64,000 bases of DNA from Grammothele lineata (lineage: Eukaryota > Basidiomycota > Agaricomycetes > Polyporales > Polyporaceae), in contig NDFF03000028.1 in the NCBI GenBank assembly GCA_002150815.3, positions 1 to 64,000 of the forward strand, given 5' to 3'. Position numbers and translations under genes: made by a program. Below, piece after piece: positions 11,299 to 22,155 of the stretch; positions within the stretch are counted from its first letter, which is position 1; each line of letters starts with the position of its first letter. Below the pieces are notes generated by a model. The model saw nothing but the letters and a program-made list of their open reading frames with translations, was not told where the DNA came from and did not search any database.

Positions 11299-12482
11299 TA
11301 CACCGCCAACCCGGGGCGACCTGATCGTCAGCTGGGACGGATGATGGCGCCGCCTGTGGGCGGTCGGCTGTCGACAGCGCCCATATCAGCTGGCGGTCAT
11401 GCAAAAAACGAAAATGACACCATGCTGATCTCAGAGGGGGCTGACCGTCAGCTGGCGGGCGGGTCTGACGGCGGCCTGACGAACTGCCCGGTGCCAACAC
11501 GTTAGGTCATACAACGGCAGACGATACTCGAGATCAGCGCCCGGTTCGCGTGTCGGATAGAATGGCGGCTCGCAATCACTTTGTTCAGACGATCAAAAGA
11601 CGAAGAATGGTTCAAATAAATGTATTACTGCTAGATGATACCAGCACAATTAGGACTAACAGCTGTAGTACAGTCTACACAGTATACTAAGTCGACAACG
11701 ACCCAATACTTTTCCCACTCCGGAACACTAGAACTAGCGGGCGAACGACACAAGTCACTACTACGTGGCAGTCTGAACGTACACTTCCCTCCGTTGGGAT
11801 AACACTGTACAGCACATGGTTGGCTTAGCGACATTGGTGCTGTGGATAGTCAGAATAAATCATAGGGGATGACACGGGCGGTGTGGACACCAGCTTGACT
11901 GGGGAGGGCATCGAACACGGGGAAACTAGTGGAGCAACTTACCCAACGTCACAACCAGTGATATTCTGCAACTCCAGCGCCGCTGCCAGTGACTACCTGC
12001 ATACAAAATGAATAGAACGGAGAAGTAGGAGGGTAGATTAGGATAGGGACAAACAGCAGAGAAACGTACCTTGTCCAAATGCGTTGTCGGGACAGACTCA
12101 GAAAGGAGAGAGGAAGAGAGATCAACGGAGGGATGAGGAAGACAAGTCCGGGGAGTTTTGGACGGGCTGTCTTCCCGTTGAAGCTCCGCCTGATGAACCA
12201 AACATTGCGCAACTGCGGCAGCCTCGGCATACCGACGCGGTGGCTGGACATTTTGTTTTCGATTGAAATAGACGCCCCGGGAGAGACGTGAGGGACACCT
12301 CACTTGTCCCGCGATGGAGTTGTGGTGGGCCTCAAGCCTCCGGCAGGCTCATCAGCTTACAGCGGCCTGACGCTATCCGGACGGGGCGGCCTGGCGGCAA
12401 CCAGGAGGAGATCCCGCCTACCCAGCCGATCATGACAGGACCGGCCCGGCTTGTCGCCACCCCGAGAAAGTTTGGCGGTGTA
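11299..12482 (-). mobile_element. Non-autonomous TIR DNA transposon, copy 2 (inverted)
   Basis: This is a full-length inverted copy of 1-1188, bounded by the same TACACCGCCAA termini. Flanks read GCTCGCTC on the left and GTGTCGAG on the right, so there is no 8-bp duplication; TA at both ends is compatible with TA insertion. It differs from copy 1 by scattered substitutions and single-base indels, so the splice-like frame seen in copy 1 is broken here. No transposase is encoded, so mobilisation would need an autonomous element elsewhere. Confidence 0.78.
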
Positions 12483-12991
12483 GTGTCGAGCTGGCCGAGA
12501 GTGGACGTCAGGGCGCAAGCCATACCCTGTCGGGGTAGCATTGGGCCGAGCTTGGTAGATACCCACATGAACGGAACGGTGGTAAATCCTATGCGATGAC
12601 TTGAATGTGCCTTGGGATTCGGGAGTCGGGGGTGACAGACATTTGGCAAACTTATCAGATTAGATGCCGGTGAGAGGAACGTGACCGTGTTGCGGCTTCC
12701 ACAAACTGGAGGCGAGTCCCAGCTGTGATTCGATGGTGACTGCACGCATCTTCCCCCACTTGCAAACGAAACCGGCCCTTTGCTGATATTGCGCCATCGA
12801 ACAGTACTGTCGAGGTACTCGCCGCAGTACGCGACATGGCCATGCTCATCCAATCGCAGGCCGAGTTCTCATCTACAGCGTCGTTATCAAGCCCCGCTTG
12901 GTGAGCGACCCCACTAAAGTTCAAACGTACACCCCCACCCTACCCACCGCGACACCTACACACGCCTGTGCTACCTCCTTGAACTGCCTAC
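12483..12991. other. Intergenic / promoter of the FMN reductase gene
   Basis: No gene is supported. The last 80 bases before 12992 are C/A-rich, like a fungal leader. Confidence 0.5.
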
Positions 12992-13618
12992 ATGTCAAAG
13001 GTCGCAGTCATCTTGGGTAGCCTTCGCCGCCCCGGGATGGGCATCGGCATTGCCAGCTGGCTTACTCCCATCATCCGCCAAGGCTTCGAGAACGCGCGTG
13101 GACGTATGGGTACCTCCGAATCCTCGCGCGTGGACGTCGTCTTCGTCGACCCTACAAAACCGCCCCTGCCGCTAGGGCCCCTTACCGATGGCTCGCACGT
13201 CCCCGCGGAAATCCGCGACCCCACGCAGCACCCGAATCCCGCCGTGCGCGAGTGGGCGACATTCGTTGCGTCATGCAATGGCTTCGTCGTCCTCTCGCCC
13301 GAGTACAATGGCGCCTACCCCGGTGAACTCAAGAACACGTTCGACCACCTCTACTGGGAGTGGATGCGCAAGCCAGCACTCATCGTGACGTATGGAGGAG
13401 GAGGAGGATTGAGGTGCGCGGAGACGCTGAAGACGCTGTTGGGAGGGTCGTACAAGATGCCACTAGTCGCGGAGAAGGGCGTGGCTATCAAGTGGCCGAA
13501 GGGTTCGAAGCAAGTGCCTGTCGAGGGCCCAGCGCCGGACTGGTTGCGGGCTCACGAATCCAAGGTGTTGAGGGCGGTGGAGGAGTTGAATGCGCTATTA
13601 ATCAAGGCGGAGTCGTGA
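12992..13618 (+). CDS. NADPH-dependent FMN reductase (flavodoxin-like)
   Basis: A single exon encodes 208 residues. The N-terminal beta strand and phosphate loop (VAVILGSLRRPGMG), the central loop with SPEYNGAYPGELKNTFD and the downstream VTYGGGGG are diagnostic of the NADPH-dependent FMN reductase family, flavodoxin fold. Such proteins bind FMN and reduce it, quinones or azo compounds using NADPH. No signal peptide is present, so it is probably cytosolic. Its length is normal for the family and, unusually here, it has no intron. The exact substrate cannot be read from the sequence. Confidence 0.93.
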   Translation: MSKVAVILGSLRRPGMGIGIASWLTPIIRQGFENARGRMGTSESSRVDVVFVDPTKPPLPLGPLTDGSHVPAEIRDPTQHPNPAVREWATFVASCNGFVVLSPEYNGAYPGELKNTFDHLYWEWMRKPALIVTYGGGGGLRCAETLKTLLGGSYKMPLVAEKGVAIKWPKGSKQVPVEGPAPDWLRAHESKVLRAVEELNALLIKAES

Positions 13619-13958
13619 CCCGAGAGCGTGCACGTTCGTCATGCTTCCAGATACTAGTTGTGTCGAATCCCTGGATGTAATAGAGTTTTCCGGAGGACTT
13701 GATTACCTTATATCCATGATACCTACTTATGTAGCGGCAGAAGCGCGAAGCCCAATGGCAAGTGAATAACTCTCGACGCTGTGCCTGAGCCGTCGGGCAA
13801 TGCCGAGGCGTCACTACTGCTCCTCCATAGCGGCACTCCGGGCACCGTACCGCCTTTTGGCTGGAGACCCGCAGCCCGCTGGCTGCGCACAATACACCTC
13901 TCTCTTCCTTCCACCACCACCAACGACTCCTCTTTTCTTGCTAGAGCTCACGCTCACC
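13619..13958. other. Intergenic
   Basis: This is the terminator region of the FMN reductase gene and the promoter of the CUE gene. Nothing further is recognised. Confidence 0.5.
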
Positions 13959-15687
13959 ATGTCAGTCACCGACGATCTTTCCACGGCTTCAGAACACGCA
14001 CCCGCAAGGCAGGACGCGACCGCGCCTCCGGCAACATCGCCGGATCCCACCGCGCCGTCCACGGACACGGTCTCGACCGGTGACGCAGCAGCTTCTACGG
14101 TTTCTGAGAGCACTTCATCTCTCCCCACGATCACTCACGTCTCCGCGGATTCGGCGAACCCTTTCGGTGACGAGGCTGCGACCCCTGCGCTTCCACCGAG
14201 ACCTGACACCAACGACGCGATGTCCACTACAACGGCGGCGGCGGCGATTCAAGTAACGCCAGGTACTCCCGCACAAGAGGAGCGGGTCAGCCCTCAAGTG
14301 GAGGCCCTGCGCGCGATGTTCCCGGATTTTGATGTTGCAGTTCTGTATGTAACGCCGGCCACAGCTTGTTCAATGGCATGTCTTTCTTGGACCCTTGTCC
14401 GTCTGACACGCCGCTGCTTGTAGACAATCCGTGCTCGAGTCGGTCAACAATGATCAGGAGCGCGCTTTGGATATCTTGCTGGGGATGAGCGACCCCGAGT
14501 ACATATCTACGCAGGCTCCACAGGTGCGTCCTATCACTCCGAAGCCGTCTCAACATGCCTGAACCAACGCATCTCCCTGCGCCCCGCTGCATGGTTCTAC
14601 AATGTCTGTATAGCCCTCTGGGGACACCACCGATCTCGACGAGGCCATCGCGCGGCAGCTCATGCTCGAGGACGAGCACGCGCAGCAGGCACGGCGGCAC
14701 GCGACGGGCGCATCCTGGCCGCGGCGCGAGGAGGTACAGGGCCAGATGCAGGGCGAAATCCCGTACCTCTCTCCGCGACTCGGCCGGGACAACCGTGGGG
14801 GTCCCCCGCCGGTGCCCCCGGAGGAGTCGCGCAGCGACTTCCAAGAGATTCAGCGAACCATGGGGCAGATCGCGGAGAGTGGACGACGCACATTTAGCTC
14901 GATCGTCTCAAGGGTGAAGGCAAAGATTAATGAGTACGAACAAACCAGGTGCGTTTTTGCCCCCAATGACCACTCCTTTCCCCCATTATCCCCCGGGTGG
15001 AAGGACGCGCTTTATGTCTGTCTCTCAAGATGTGATGGGCTGACGTCCTCACAGGAATACTGGGGGGCAGCCAGGCCCTGGCGCACCGACGACGTCACAA
15101 TGGGGAGGCTCTGGTCAACCTGGTCAAGTTGATCGGCACACGGCCTCCCAGGCCTACCAACAGCGCTATTTCGGCCCGTCGTCTGGCGCAGAGCAACCCA
15201 TCACGTTCAACGACAACACCTCCGCAGGCGCGGTGCAGGGGTACAACGTCGACACCCCAGCTACATACAGTATGCGTTTCCCAAGTATCTCAGTCGGAAG
15301 CATTCGGGTATTGATTGGGCCTGGTTGTGTCTACGCCCACAGGCCAGCCCGTACCCACAACCCCACCCGCCGTGGCTCGCTCTCCGAGCCCCGCCGCAGC
15401 GAATCCCACCGGATCTTCGCCTGCGGCGTCGCCCCGACCGTCGTCTGACGTGCCCCGGCCGCCGCCGACGTCGAGCGGCAGCCCTGTTAACCTCGGTATG
15501 TCCTCCACCTCCTCTGTTGCGTCATGGAGTGTCGGATGTTCACAGGGGTGCCGGCTGGTTTGTAGCTAAGATCGGACTGTTACCGAAGCGCCCGGTCTCG
15601 TTGTTGAACACTAGTTCGCCGCCGGCGAGAAAACCGAGCGATGACGAACTGGAATACGTCGAGAACCCTTTCGAGGAGCGGAAGTAA
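13959..15687 (+). CDS. CUE-domain ubiquitin-binding protein (Cue5-like)
   Basis: Six exons (13959-14344, 14424-14523, 14614-14948, 15055-15269, 15343-15495, 15566-15687) join in frame to 436 residues. A CUE domain lies near residues 110-155: SPQVEALRAMFPDFD has the M-F-P motif and LDILLGMSD the second-helix Leu-Leu that binds ubiquitin. Next come a charged helical segment (QLMLEDEHAQQ), a possible amphipathic stretch (RRTFSSIVSRVKAKI) and a long Pro/Ser/Gly-rich tail ending ELEYVENPFEERK. Cue5/Tollip-type proteins act as adaptors linking ubiquitinated cargo to autophagy; here that role is inferred from architecture. The last acceptor is TTGTAG at 15565, since the upstream CACAG gives a premature stop. 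Confidence 0.88.
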
Positions 15688-18104
15688 ACAGAGGGGGGAC
15701 TAGCGGCGACGGATGATACCATGACCACTGATGAATGCGATGCTTGACGTTATCGATATCTTGCTCGGGCGACGGACAGTGACAGATGGGGAAGCTATGT
15801 GTTTTGTTCGTGTTGTACCATAAGGCGACGGATTATGAGATGAGAATAAGTCTGCAAATGGTTGAAAGTTCACTGAACAGAAGGGGAGAAATCTTCAGTT
15901 TTCGAGTATATCAGAGTTCAGGATCTCGTCAGATTAGCGCAGGTTTCTCTAGGTGTAGCGCACGCTTGGAAGGGCGTTCAGCTGATCATGATCTGTCCAA
16001 CGCAATGTGATTCGTGTGGCTTCACAGGGAAGTGTCATTCCGGGCTGTACATGTCTGTCAGGTTCTCCGAGCTCGCCAGCCTTTGCTTGAAGTGGTTCGC
16101 CGGCATTCCCGAACGCGCGGCCGTAGAGTATCGTGCCGAGGGTATACCCTATGATGTTCACGGCATACGTTCCTGCGCATGTGCGCGGATACTTGGGTTC
16201 TACTTAACCTCCGGAGGCAGAGCAGATGACTACGACAAGGGTGAACGAAGATCACACACGGGGCCCCTTGAAATCCGTCAGCGTCGTGTGCGCACAGGTG
16301 CGATATCGCTGCATTGAATCCAGAGGGACGCTTTGATCATGCCGACGTGAGAACGTGTTGTGCTCGCCGACGAAAGTGCTCCGGCATCACCGCTGGGACG
16401 TATGCTGCCCTACGGATGAATGTCTTTCCTCGAGGGATACATGTGGCTGTACGAAGCGGCCGAGGTCGGAGGAGGAGCCGACAACTTGGTGGCCGTGTAG
16501 GCGTCGAAGTATTCCAACTGCTGAAAGAGTATGGCTTCCGACATGGAGTGACATGGGGCTGAACAGGAGGCGGCAAGCTGTGGCAAAGGAGGTCGGTGGA
16601 GATAGACCAGAAGTGAACTCTAAACTTCGAGTTGCACTGCCAGCAGGCGGAGGACGGGGAGGTGTCACATTCCAGGGGTTTTCCGAATTGGGACCGTTTG
16701 ACCGTTTGACCGTTCGCTTAGACGCCCGTAGACCGTTCGACCGTTGGGCCGGCACGTGAACAGCTCGGCCACACCGCGCGCCGCTGCGGGCGCGTACTGC
16801 CCCGCATTGCGCTCGCGCGGACCTGCTTGCGCGCTCGTAGCCATGCTTGCGCGGCTCGCGAGCTGCGTCTTCGCGCCGTTGCTCCTTTCGTTGTACATCC
16901 TCCAGAGCAGCGCCGCGCGTATGTAATATCATCGGTACTCATACTCGAAATAAAACGCTATTTCGCGGCGGCGCGCCGCCGCGATACTCCCGTGATACCA
17001 AGCGCGAGTCCTGCAGCTACTAATAGCCCGCTAAGTATTAGCACTTGGAAATCATTGTTTGGGTTCGCGGGCGATGCCCGCGCCGGAAAATCCAATAGCT
17101 CATCGTAAAATTGAGCCGGGTTTTCTCATTAATTGGGGGCATGAATGCGGAGGGGTAAAGACCTACCTACTAACAATTCAGTAAGTACTAGTCCCGGTAG
17201 TAGATGCAAGTAGTACTACTTGTGCAGATATTACCTACTGGTCGGAAGGTCGAGTTATCTTAGTAACAGCTATGTATTGTCATAGAACCGATCCGACTAC
17301 ATTATTACATGTCTACCCGCAAGCTGCTGCGAGACCCGAGAGGGCTCGCGCGAGCTCGCGCGGCGCTTGTGGACCGATCACCTTGCCCGATCGAGAAATC
17401 CCCGGGCCCTGGCTCCCCCCTCCCCTCCGAATCCCCCTAAACAGTTCATCCGGTCCGCCTTCGGCGGACCTCCCTTGACATGACCGTTTTTCCGGAGGAC
17501 GGCCGGTAATCGGGGTGTCAATCTCGGGTAGTGGACGCGCTACACGTGACCAATGACGCATTTCCCGCCGACGCGCCGGCGAGGATGCATCCGACGTTGA
17601 AGCGGCTGCTCGCGCTCGCTTGCTCCGACTAAGTACCATCGCCTGTAGCCAGTCTCGAGGCAGGCCATCGCTCTGGGGCTGCCTGTCTTACCCTGCGCTG
17701 CCAATGTGGATGCTAGGAACACGTGGGGACGACCAGCACGAGTAGAATCAGAGAGAACGAACGCCGCTGCCTGCTCCCGCCGCTTCGATTCATCATTGCC
17801 GGCCCCTATGCGGAGCACAGGCTAACGCATGTGGAGAGGGCGGCAAATCGAACGAGTCGCCATGCAACCCCAACGTCCGCCTTCTCGTCTAAGCGGTATT
17901 CCCCGGCCGACCCGCCTCCTCGCTCCATGTGCTCTCTCTCGTCCTCCTCGAGCCCCTTCTCCTGAGCGGATCCCTCGTCTGCTATATAACACGTCCTTTC
18001 CTTCCCCAATCTTCATCAGGACATCTCCTCCTGTTCCCCCTTCAGCCCTCTGAAACCAAGCCCCCCTCGGTTCTCAGCTCTTTCTTCCGGCACTGTTATC
18101 AACA
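15688..18104. other. Gene-free 2.4 kb with short repeats, palindrome and promoter
   Basis: No gene is supported. Three tandem GACCGTTTG-like units (about 16691-16717) recur in changed form near 16732. A perfect 22-bp GC palindrome lies at 16963-16984, and a GGTCCGCC hairpin with a TTC loop near 17452-17470. The right end is the promoter of the protease gene. The repeats may mark an old mobile-element remnant. Confidence 0.5.
17983..17989 (+). promoter_or_regulatory. TATA box of the aspartic protease gene
   Basis: TATATAA lies 116 nt upstream of the ATG at 18105 and is followed by a C/T-rich leader, a layout typical of highly expressed secreted fungal enzymes. Confidence 0.7.
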
Positions 18105-19617
18105 ATGTTCTGCAAGGCCTCCTTGATCACCGTTGCTCTCGCCCTTCTTGCCTCTGCGGGCCCCATCGCGCAGCCCGAGGCGGGCATCGCTGTCCCCATC
18201 CAGAAGCGCTCCTCCCTCACTAACGCCGATGGCACCTTCAACCATGAGAAGGCCATCATCCAGACTGTCAAGACCATCAAGTACGTGTCCGTTCGAAATC
18301 CCCTTCCCATCATTGATATTGCGCAGCGCTAACGATCCTCCTGCACCACAGCAAGCACCGCGCGAACCTGCTCAACCTCCAGCAAAACATCGGTGCGCAG
18401 GCGTTCAAGGAGGGTTCGGAGATTAAGCCCCTCGCGGTCCTCCCCGATCACCTCATCAAGCGTCAGAGCGAGTCGCTCACGGACGAGGAGAATGATCTCG
18501 AGTGGGCCGGCACGATCTCCATCGGCACGCCCGCCCAGAAGTTCCTCATTGACTTCGACACCGGTTCTTCTGACCTCTGGATCCCCTCTTCGGCTTGCAC
18601 CAGCTCGACCTGCAAGACGAAGAGCCGCTACACTGCATCTTCGAGCTCCACGAGTTCCAAGAAGAGCGGATCGTTCTCAATCCAGTACGGTGACGGCTCC
18701 ACCGTCTCTGGCCCCGTCTACACCGATAAGGGTGGGTTTATTCTCATCATTCGGGCTTGTATGTGTGTATGTTGATGCCCATTAACAGTTGCCGTTGCGG
18801 GCATTAGCGTCACTGGTCAATACTTCTCGCCTGTGACTACGCTCTCCAGCAGCTTCAACGGCGACCCGATCGACGGCATTCTCGGCCTCGCGTATCCCGC
18901 CCTCTCTAACCTGGGCCAGGTAGATCATCGTGCTATGTCGTGGGTATAACTGATCGCTCATCCTCTACCCCGTAGAACCCCTTCTTCAACACCGCGATCA
19001 AGTCGGGCGCCGTCAAGTCGGGCGTCTTCGGCTTCAAGCTCGCCTCCTCAGGCTCTGAGCTCTACCTCGGTGGCACCAACTCGAAGCTCTACTCCGGCTC
19101 GCTCGAGTACCACAACGTCGACCAGTCGAACGGCTTCTGGCAGCTCACGGGTGCGACGGCGTACGTCGGTTCCAAGGCGGCCGTCTCCGGTTTCGAGACG
19201 ATCATCGATTCGGGCACGACGATCATGTACGGTCCCCCCTCGGCCGTGAAGGCGTTCTACAAGGCCGTCTCGGGCTCTGCCGTCTACGACTCGAGCCAGG
19301 GTTACTACTCTTTCCCGTGCAACTCGCCCCCGTCTGTGTCGTTCTCGTGGGGCGGCAAGAAATGGCAGATCTCCTCGGAGAAGTGAGTGCTCATCGGCTC
19401 TCTTTCGTATTTCCCCCCACCCTAACGCGCGGCTGTTCTCCCCAGCTTCAGCCTCGGCGAGACAGAGACCGGTTCGGGCAAGTGCGTCGGCGCGCTCGCG
19501 GGTCAGGACATTGGCCTCGGGAGCAACGTCTGGCTGCTCGGCGACAGCTTCATGAAGAACGTTTACACCGCGTTCTCCTTCGACAAGAACGCCGTCGGTT
19601 TCGCCACTCTCGCTTAA
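18105..19617 (+). CDS. Secreted aspartic protease, polyporopepsin-like (A1)
   Basis: Five exons (18105-18280, 18352-18731, 18789-18919, 18976-19382, 19446-19617) give 421 residues. A signal peptide (about 1-19) and a propeptide ending near LIKRQ, a plausible KR processing site, precede the mature enzyme. Both catalytic motifs are intact: DTGSSDLW and IDSGTTIMYGP, with flap IQYGDGSTVSG. The end WLLGDSFMKNVYTAF is the usual A1 C-terminal signature. Length and motifs match secreted basidiomycete pepsins, which cut proteins at acidic pH. The TATA box at 17983 suggests strong regulated expression. No repeat stalk or membrane anchor is present, in contrast to the A1-like gene at 2.7-5.2 kb. Confidence 0.96.
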
Positions 19618-20629
19618 ACGTGCGGAGCGCACGATCTCGTGTAGCATATGCTGGATAGGAAAGGACGTGGACAATCATACCCCGGTCGCGTAGGGAGGCT
19701 GTCTGGCATTTGCTGTGGCAGAGGCCTTGCTTACGGACATTCGCTGTAGTCTTAGCTGCTGTGTGCACTTATATTTCTCTCACCCTTAACATTCTCATGC
19801 GCATCTAAAGCATACCCACTCTCCTTAATCTAATGTCACTCCTTTGCTTCTCATCTCTGCGCCCATGCGCGTGTGTCTCGTCAAGACGCTCCGCTACAAG
19901 CCAACCGGGTTGGTGCGGGCCGCATAGAGGCGCTCGTGGGGCGGTGAATGGCCTCCTGCGGCCTCTTGTGGCCTCCGCGACAACGACTGCTTCCATGTTG
20001 TATCTGGATATGATCTTGCCTCGCTCATTCCTTGTGTCTTCCTACCTGCACGGTGTCCCCACAGCATCTTCGTGTGGCAATCTCCATCAATCTCCAAGCC
20101 ACGTATCCAGCTCGTCAATCCGTCGAACAATCTTACGACCTCAAATAGCACGGGTCCGTGGATTCCGAGCATACTCTCGGTGTGCGTCCAGCTTGCCAAA
20201 GGACGGACTGGGCTCCCGGCGGGGAATTCCGTCGACAACCTCATCATGATCCTCATCGGAATGCACGGTCGTTCCGCCCACGGAGCGCCTGCGAAGTGCC
20301 CATTCAGGCCTAAGACAATGACGGTGGGAGACAATTGCCCCGCCTCGGTTGCGCTTACTCCGGGCCTCGCTTTGTTGTCGCCGTTGGCAGGGCTCTCGAC
20401 TGTTACCGAGCCCCGGCAAGGTCGCATATATCATGACGGATGGAATAGCCAGTGCGCCCCGTCTCTGCCTTCTCTCCTGTCGCGTTAAAGCCGGTCGAAC
20501 GCTCCCGTCCTCTCATTTCCGTCTCGGCTGAAGTCTGAGCTTCCCTCTTCTTTTCCATATCTTTCCCTCTACACTTCCTCTCATTCAGGCCGACGCCTCT
20601 TCACTCTCTTCCACCGTCACTCTCACAGA
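19618..20629. other. Intergenic
   Basis: No gene is supported. The last 130 bases before 20630 are pyrimidine-rich and look like the leader of the next gene. Confidence 0.6.
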
Positions 20630-21761
20630 ATGCGTCCACGCTCTCAGTTCATACGCGCAGTCGACGCGCGCGCACCTGTTGCGGCGTCGTCGGAAGCTCG
20701 CAACCCCTTCCGCACGCACCACCCGTCCTCAAGCGGTGCGACGTCCGATTTCGCGTGGCCGCACAAGAAGGTGCACGGTCGACGCGGCTCGTTGTGGGGT
20801 CAGAGTAACGATTCTCTGGTACGTCCTTCGCTTTACCTCGTCCTCCGTCCGGTTTGGCGCTAACGCGCAGGCGCGGTGCAGGCTACCCGGTATACCGACT
20901 CCGTCCGGCCCAAGAACAGCTCCGCGGTTGCCCTCGAGCCCATTTCCGACAACACGTTGTTCATCAGTCTCAATCTCTCCTCTCCCTCTCTCGCCGATGA
21001 CCGCCGCAACCGCTGTTGCCCCGTTCTCGGCGTGCTCCCGGACCCCGAACACGAAGAGGTCCAATATGCCGTCACGCCGTCGCTGACGCGGTATGAGGAT
21101 CTGAAGTTCAAGACAGTCCGCGACGCAGTCGGGTTTTTCCAGCAGATCCTGCAGGGACTCGAGTTCATGCACGAAAACTACGTTGCGCATCGGTATGTCA
21201 TTAGCTGACTCTCCTGCGCGTGGCACTGCGAGCTCATACCTCGCCCCCCGATTTAGCGACTGTTCCTCGGGCCACATCGCGATGCTCGAAGGCTCCAACC
21301 CGCCCGAGTACTACCTCACCATCTCGCCAGCCTCGCGACAATACAACGCGGACGCCCGAACGCCCCTCGCGATGCCCTTCTGGGGCACGGACAAGTCCGT
21401 ACCTGAGTTCCAGCGCGCCCCGACGGACCCCCATGACCCCTTCCGTGCGGATGTATACTGCCTCGGTAACCTCATCCGGAGAGACTTCCTCGAAGTGAGT
21501 ACATGATGCCCCATTAAGTTATCACTTTCGCGACGAGACTGATGCGGCTCGCTTTCGCAGGTCTACACGAACCTGACATTCATGGAATCCCTCGTGGAGG
21601 ACATGACCCAGGACGGGCCCTCGCTCCGCCCGACGATGGACGAGGTCGTAGACCGGTTCACAGATATCGCGCTGTGCATCCCGGAACGCGCCATGACGAA
21701 GCCCCTCCGCAAGCCATGGCGGAGTCGGCTACCCAAAATCTTTCGCCCCTCGCAACAATGA
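20630..21761 (+). CDS. Pseudokinase, paralogue A of a lineage kinase family
   Basis: Four exons (20630-20818, 20882-21192, 21257-21494, 21561-21761) join to 312 residues. It aligns with the paralogues at 34672, 41156 and 48247 through NRCCPVLGV, GLEFMHENYVAHRD, WGTDKSVPEF, DPFRADVYCLGNLIR and SLRPTMDEVV. Catalytic positions are lost: the beta3 Lys region reads VALEP instead of V-L-K-K, the Asn after HRD is His, about 25 residues of the following loop are gone, and TDFGLSRRY is replaced by TISPASRQY. The N-terminal L-R-P-R-Y-K-P-x-W motif of the paralogues is absent. The intron before the HRD exon, present in the paralogues, is missing. Frame and splice sites are intact, so a maintained pseudokinase is more likely than a dead gene. 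Confidence 0.82.
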
Positions 21762-22155
21762 GCTCTGCCGCGACCGAGCGGGGCTCGTTCGTGTTGATTT
21801 GACGTGTTGTGTTTTGCATACGTGTTGTCCCGCCATCACTGTCTCTCATCATCCTGCTTTTGTTACGAATAGCGTCCACTCCTTGCACTACCACCTCCGT
21901 ACTGTGACTCGTAGCTCATCCCTGTATTCCTAGCTCTGCCCTTTGTTCCATAGATTAATACAACCGGATGCCTCTTGCCACACCGAACTTCCGAACAATC
22001 TGGAGCCTTTCGCTTGTCTTGCAGCATGCAGAATGGCGCTCCATGGGTAGCAGAGGCCGCGTATGCTGATCGAACTGGTAATCTGTACTCATCAAGCTAG
22101 TACGCATCGTGGAAGGGGAGTATACAAATGATCTCGTGGAACAGAATATTCAAAA
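21762..22155. other. Convergent intergenic
   Basis: This is the 3' region of two converging genes, the pseudokinase and the J-protein. No other feature is seen. Confidence 0.6.

Noticed and set aside
1..12482. Long terminal repeats of a retrotransposon
   Set aside because: The two copies are inverted, not direct, have their own terminal inverted repeats, and enclose ordinary host genes with no reverse transcriptase.
14287..14844. 185-residue minus-strand frame inside the CUE gene
   Set aside because: Shadow of the plus-strand coding exons, which splice to a clear CUE protein.
19894..20427. 177-residue minus-strand frame before the pseudokinase
   Set aside because: No start context, domain or intron signals; codon pattern unlike neighbours.
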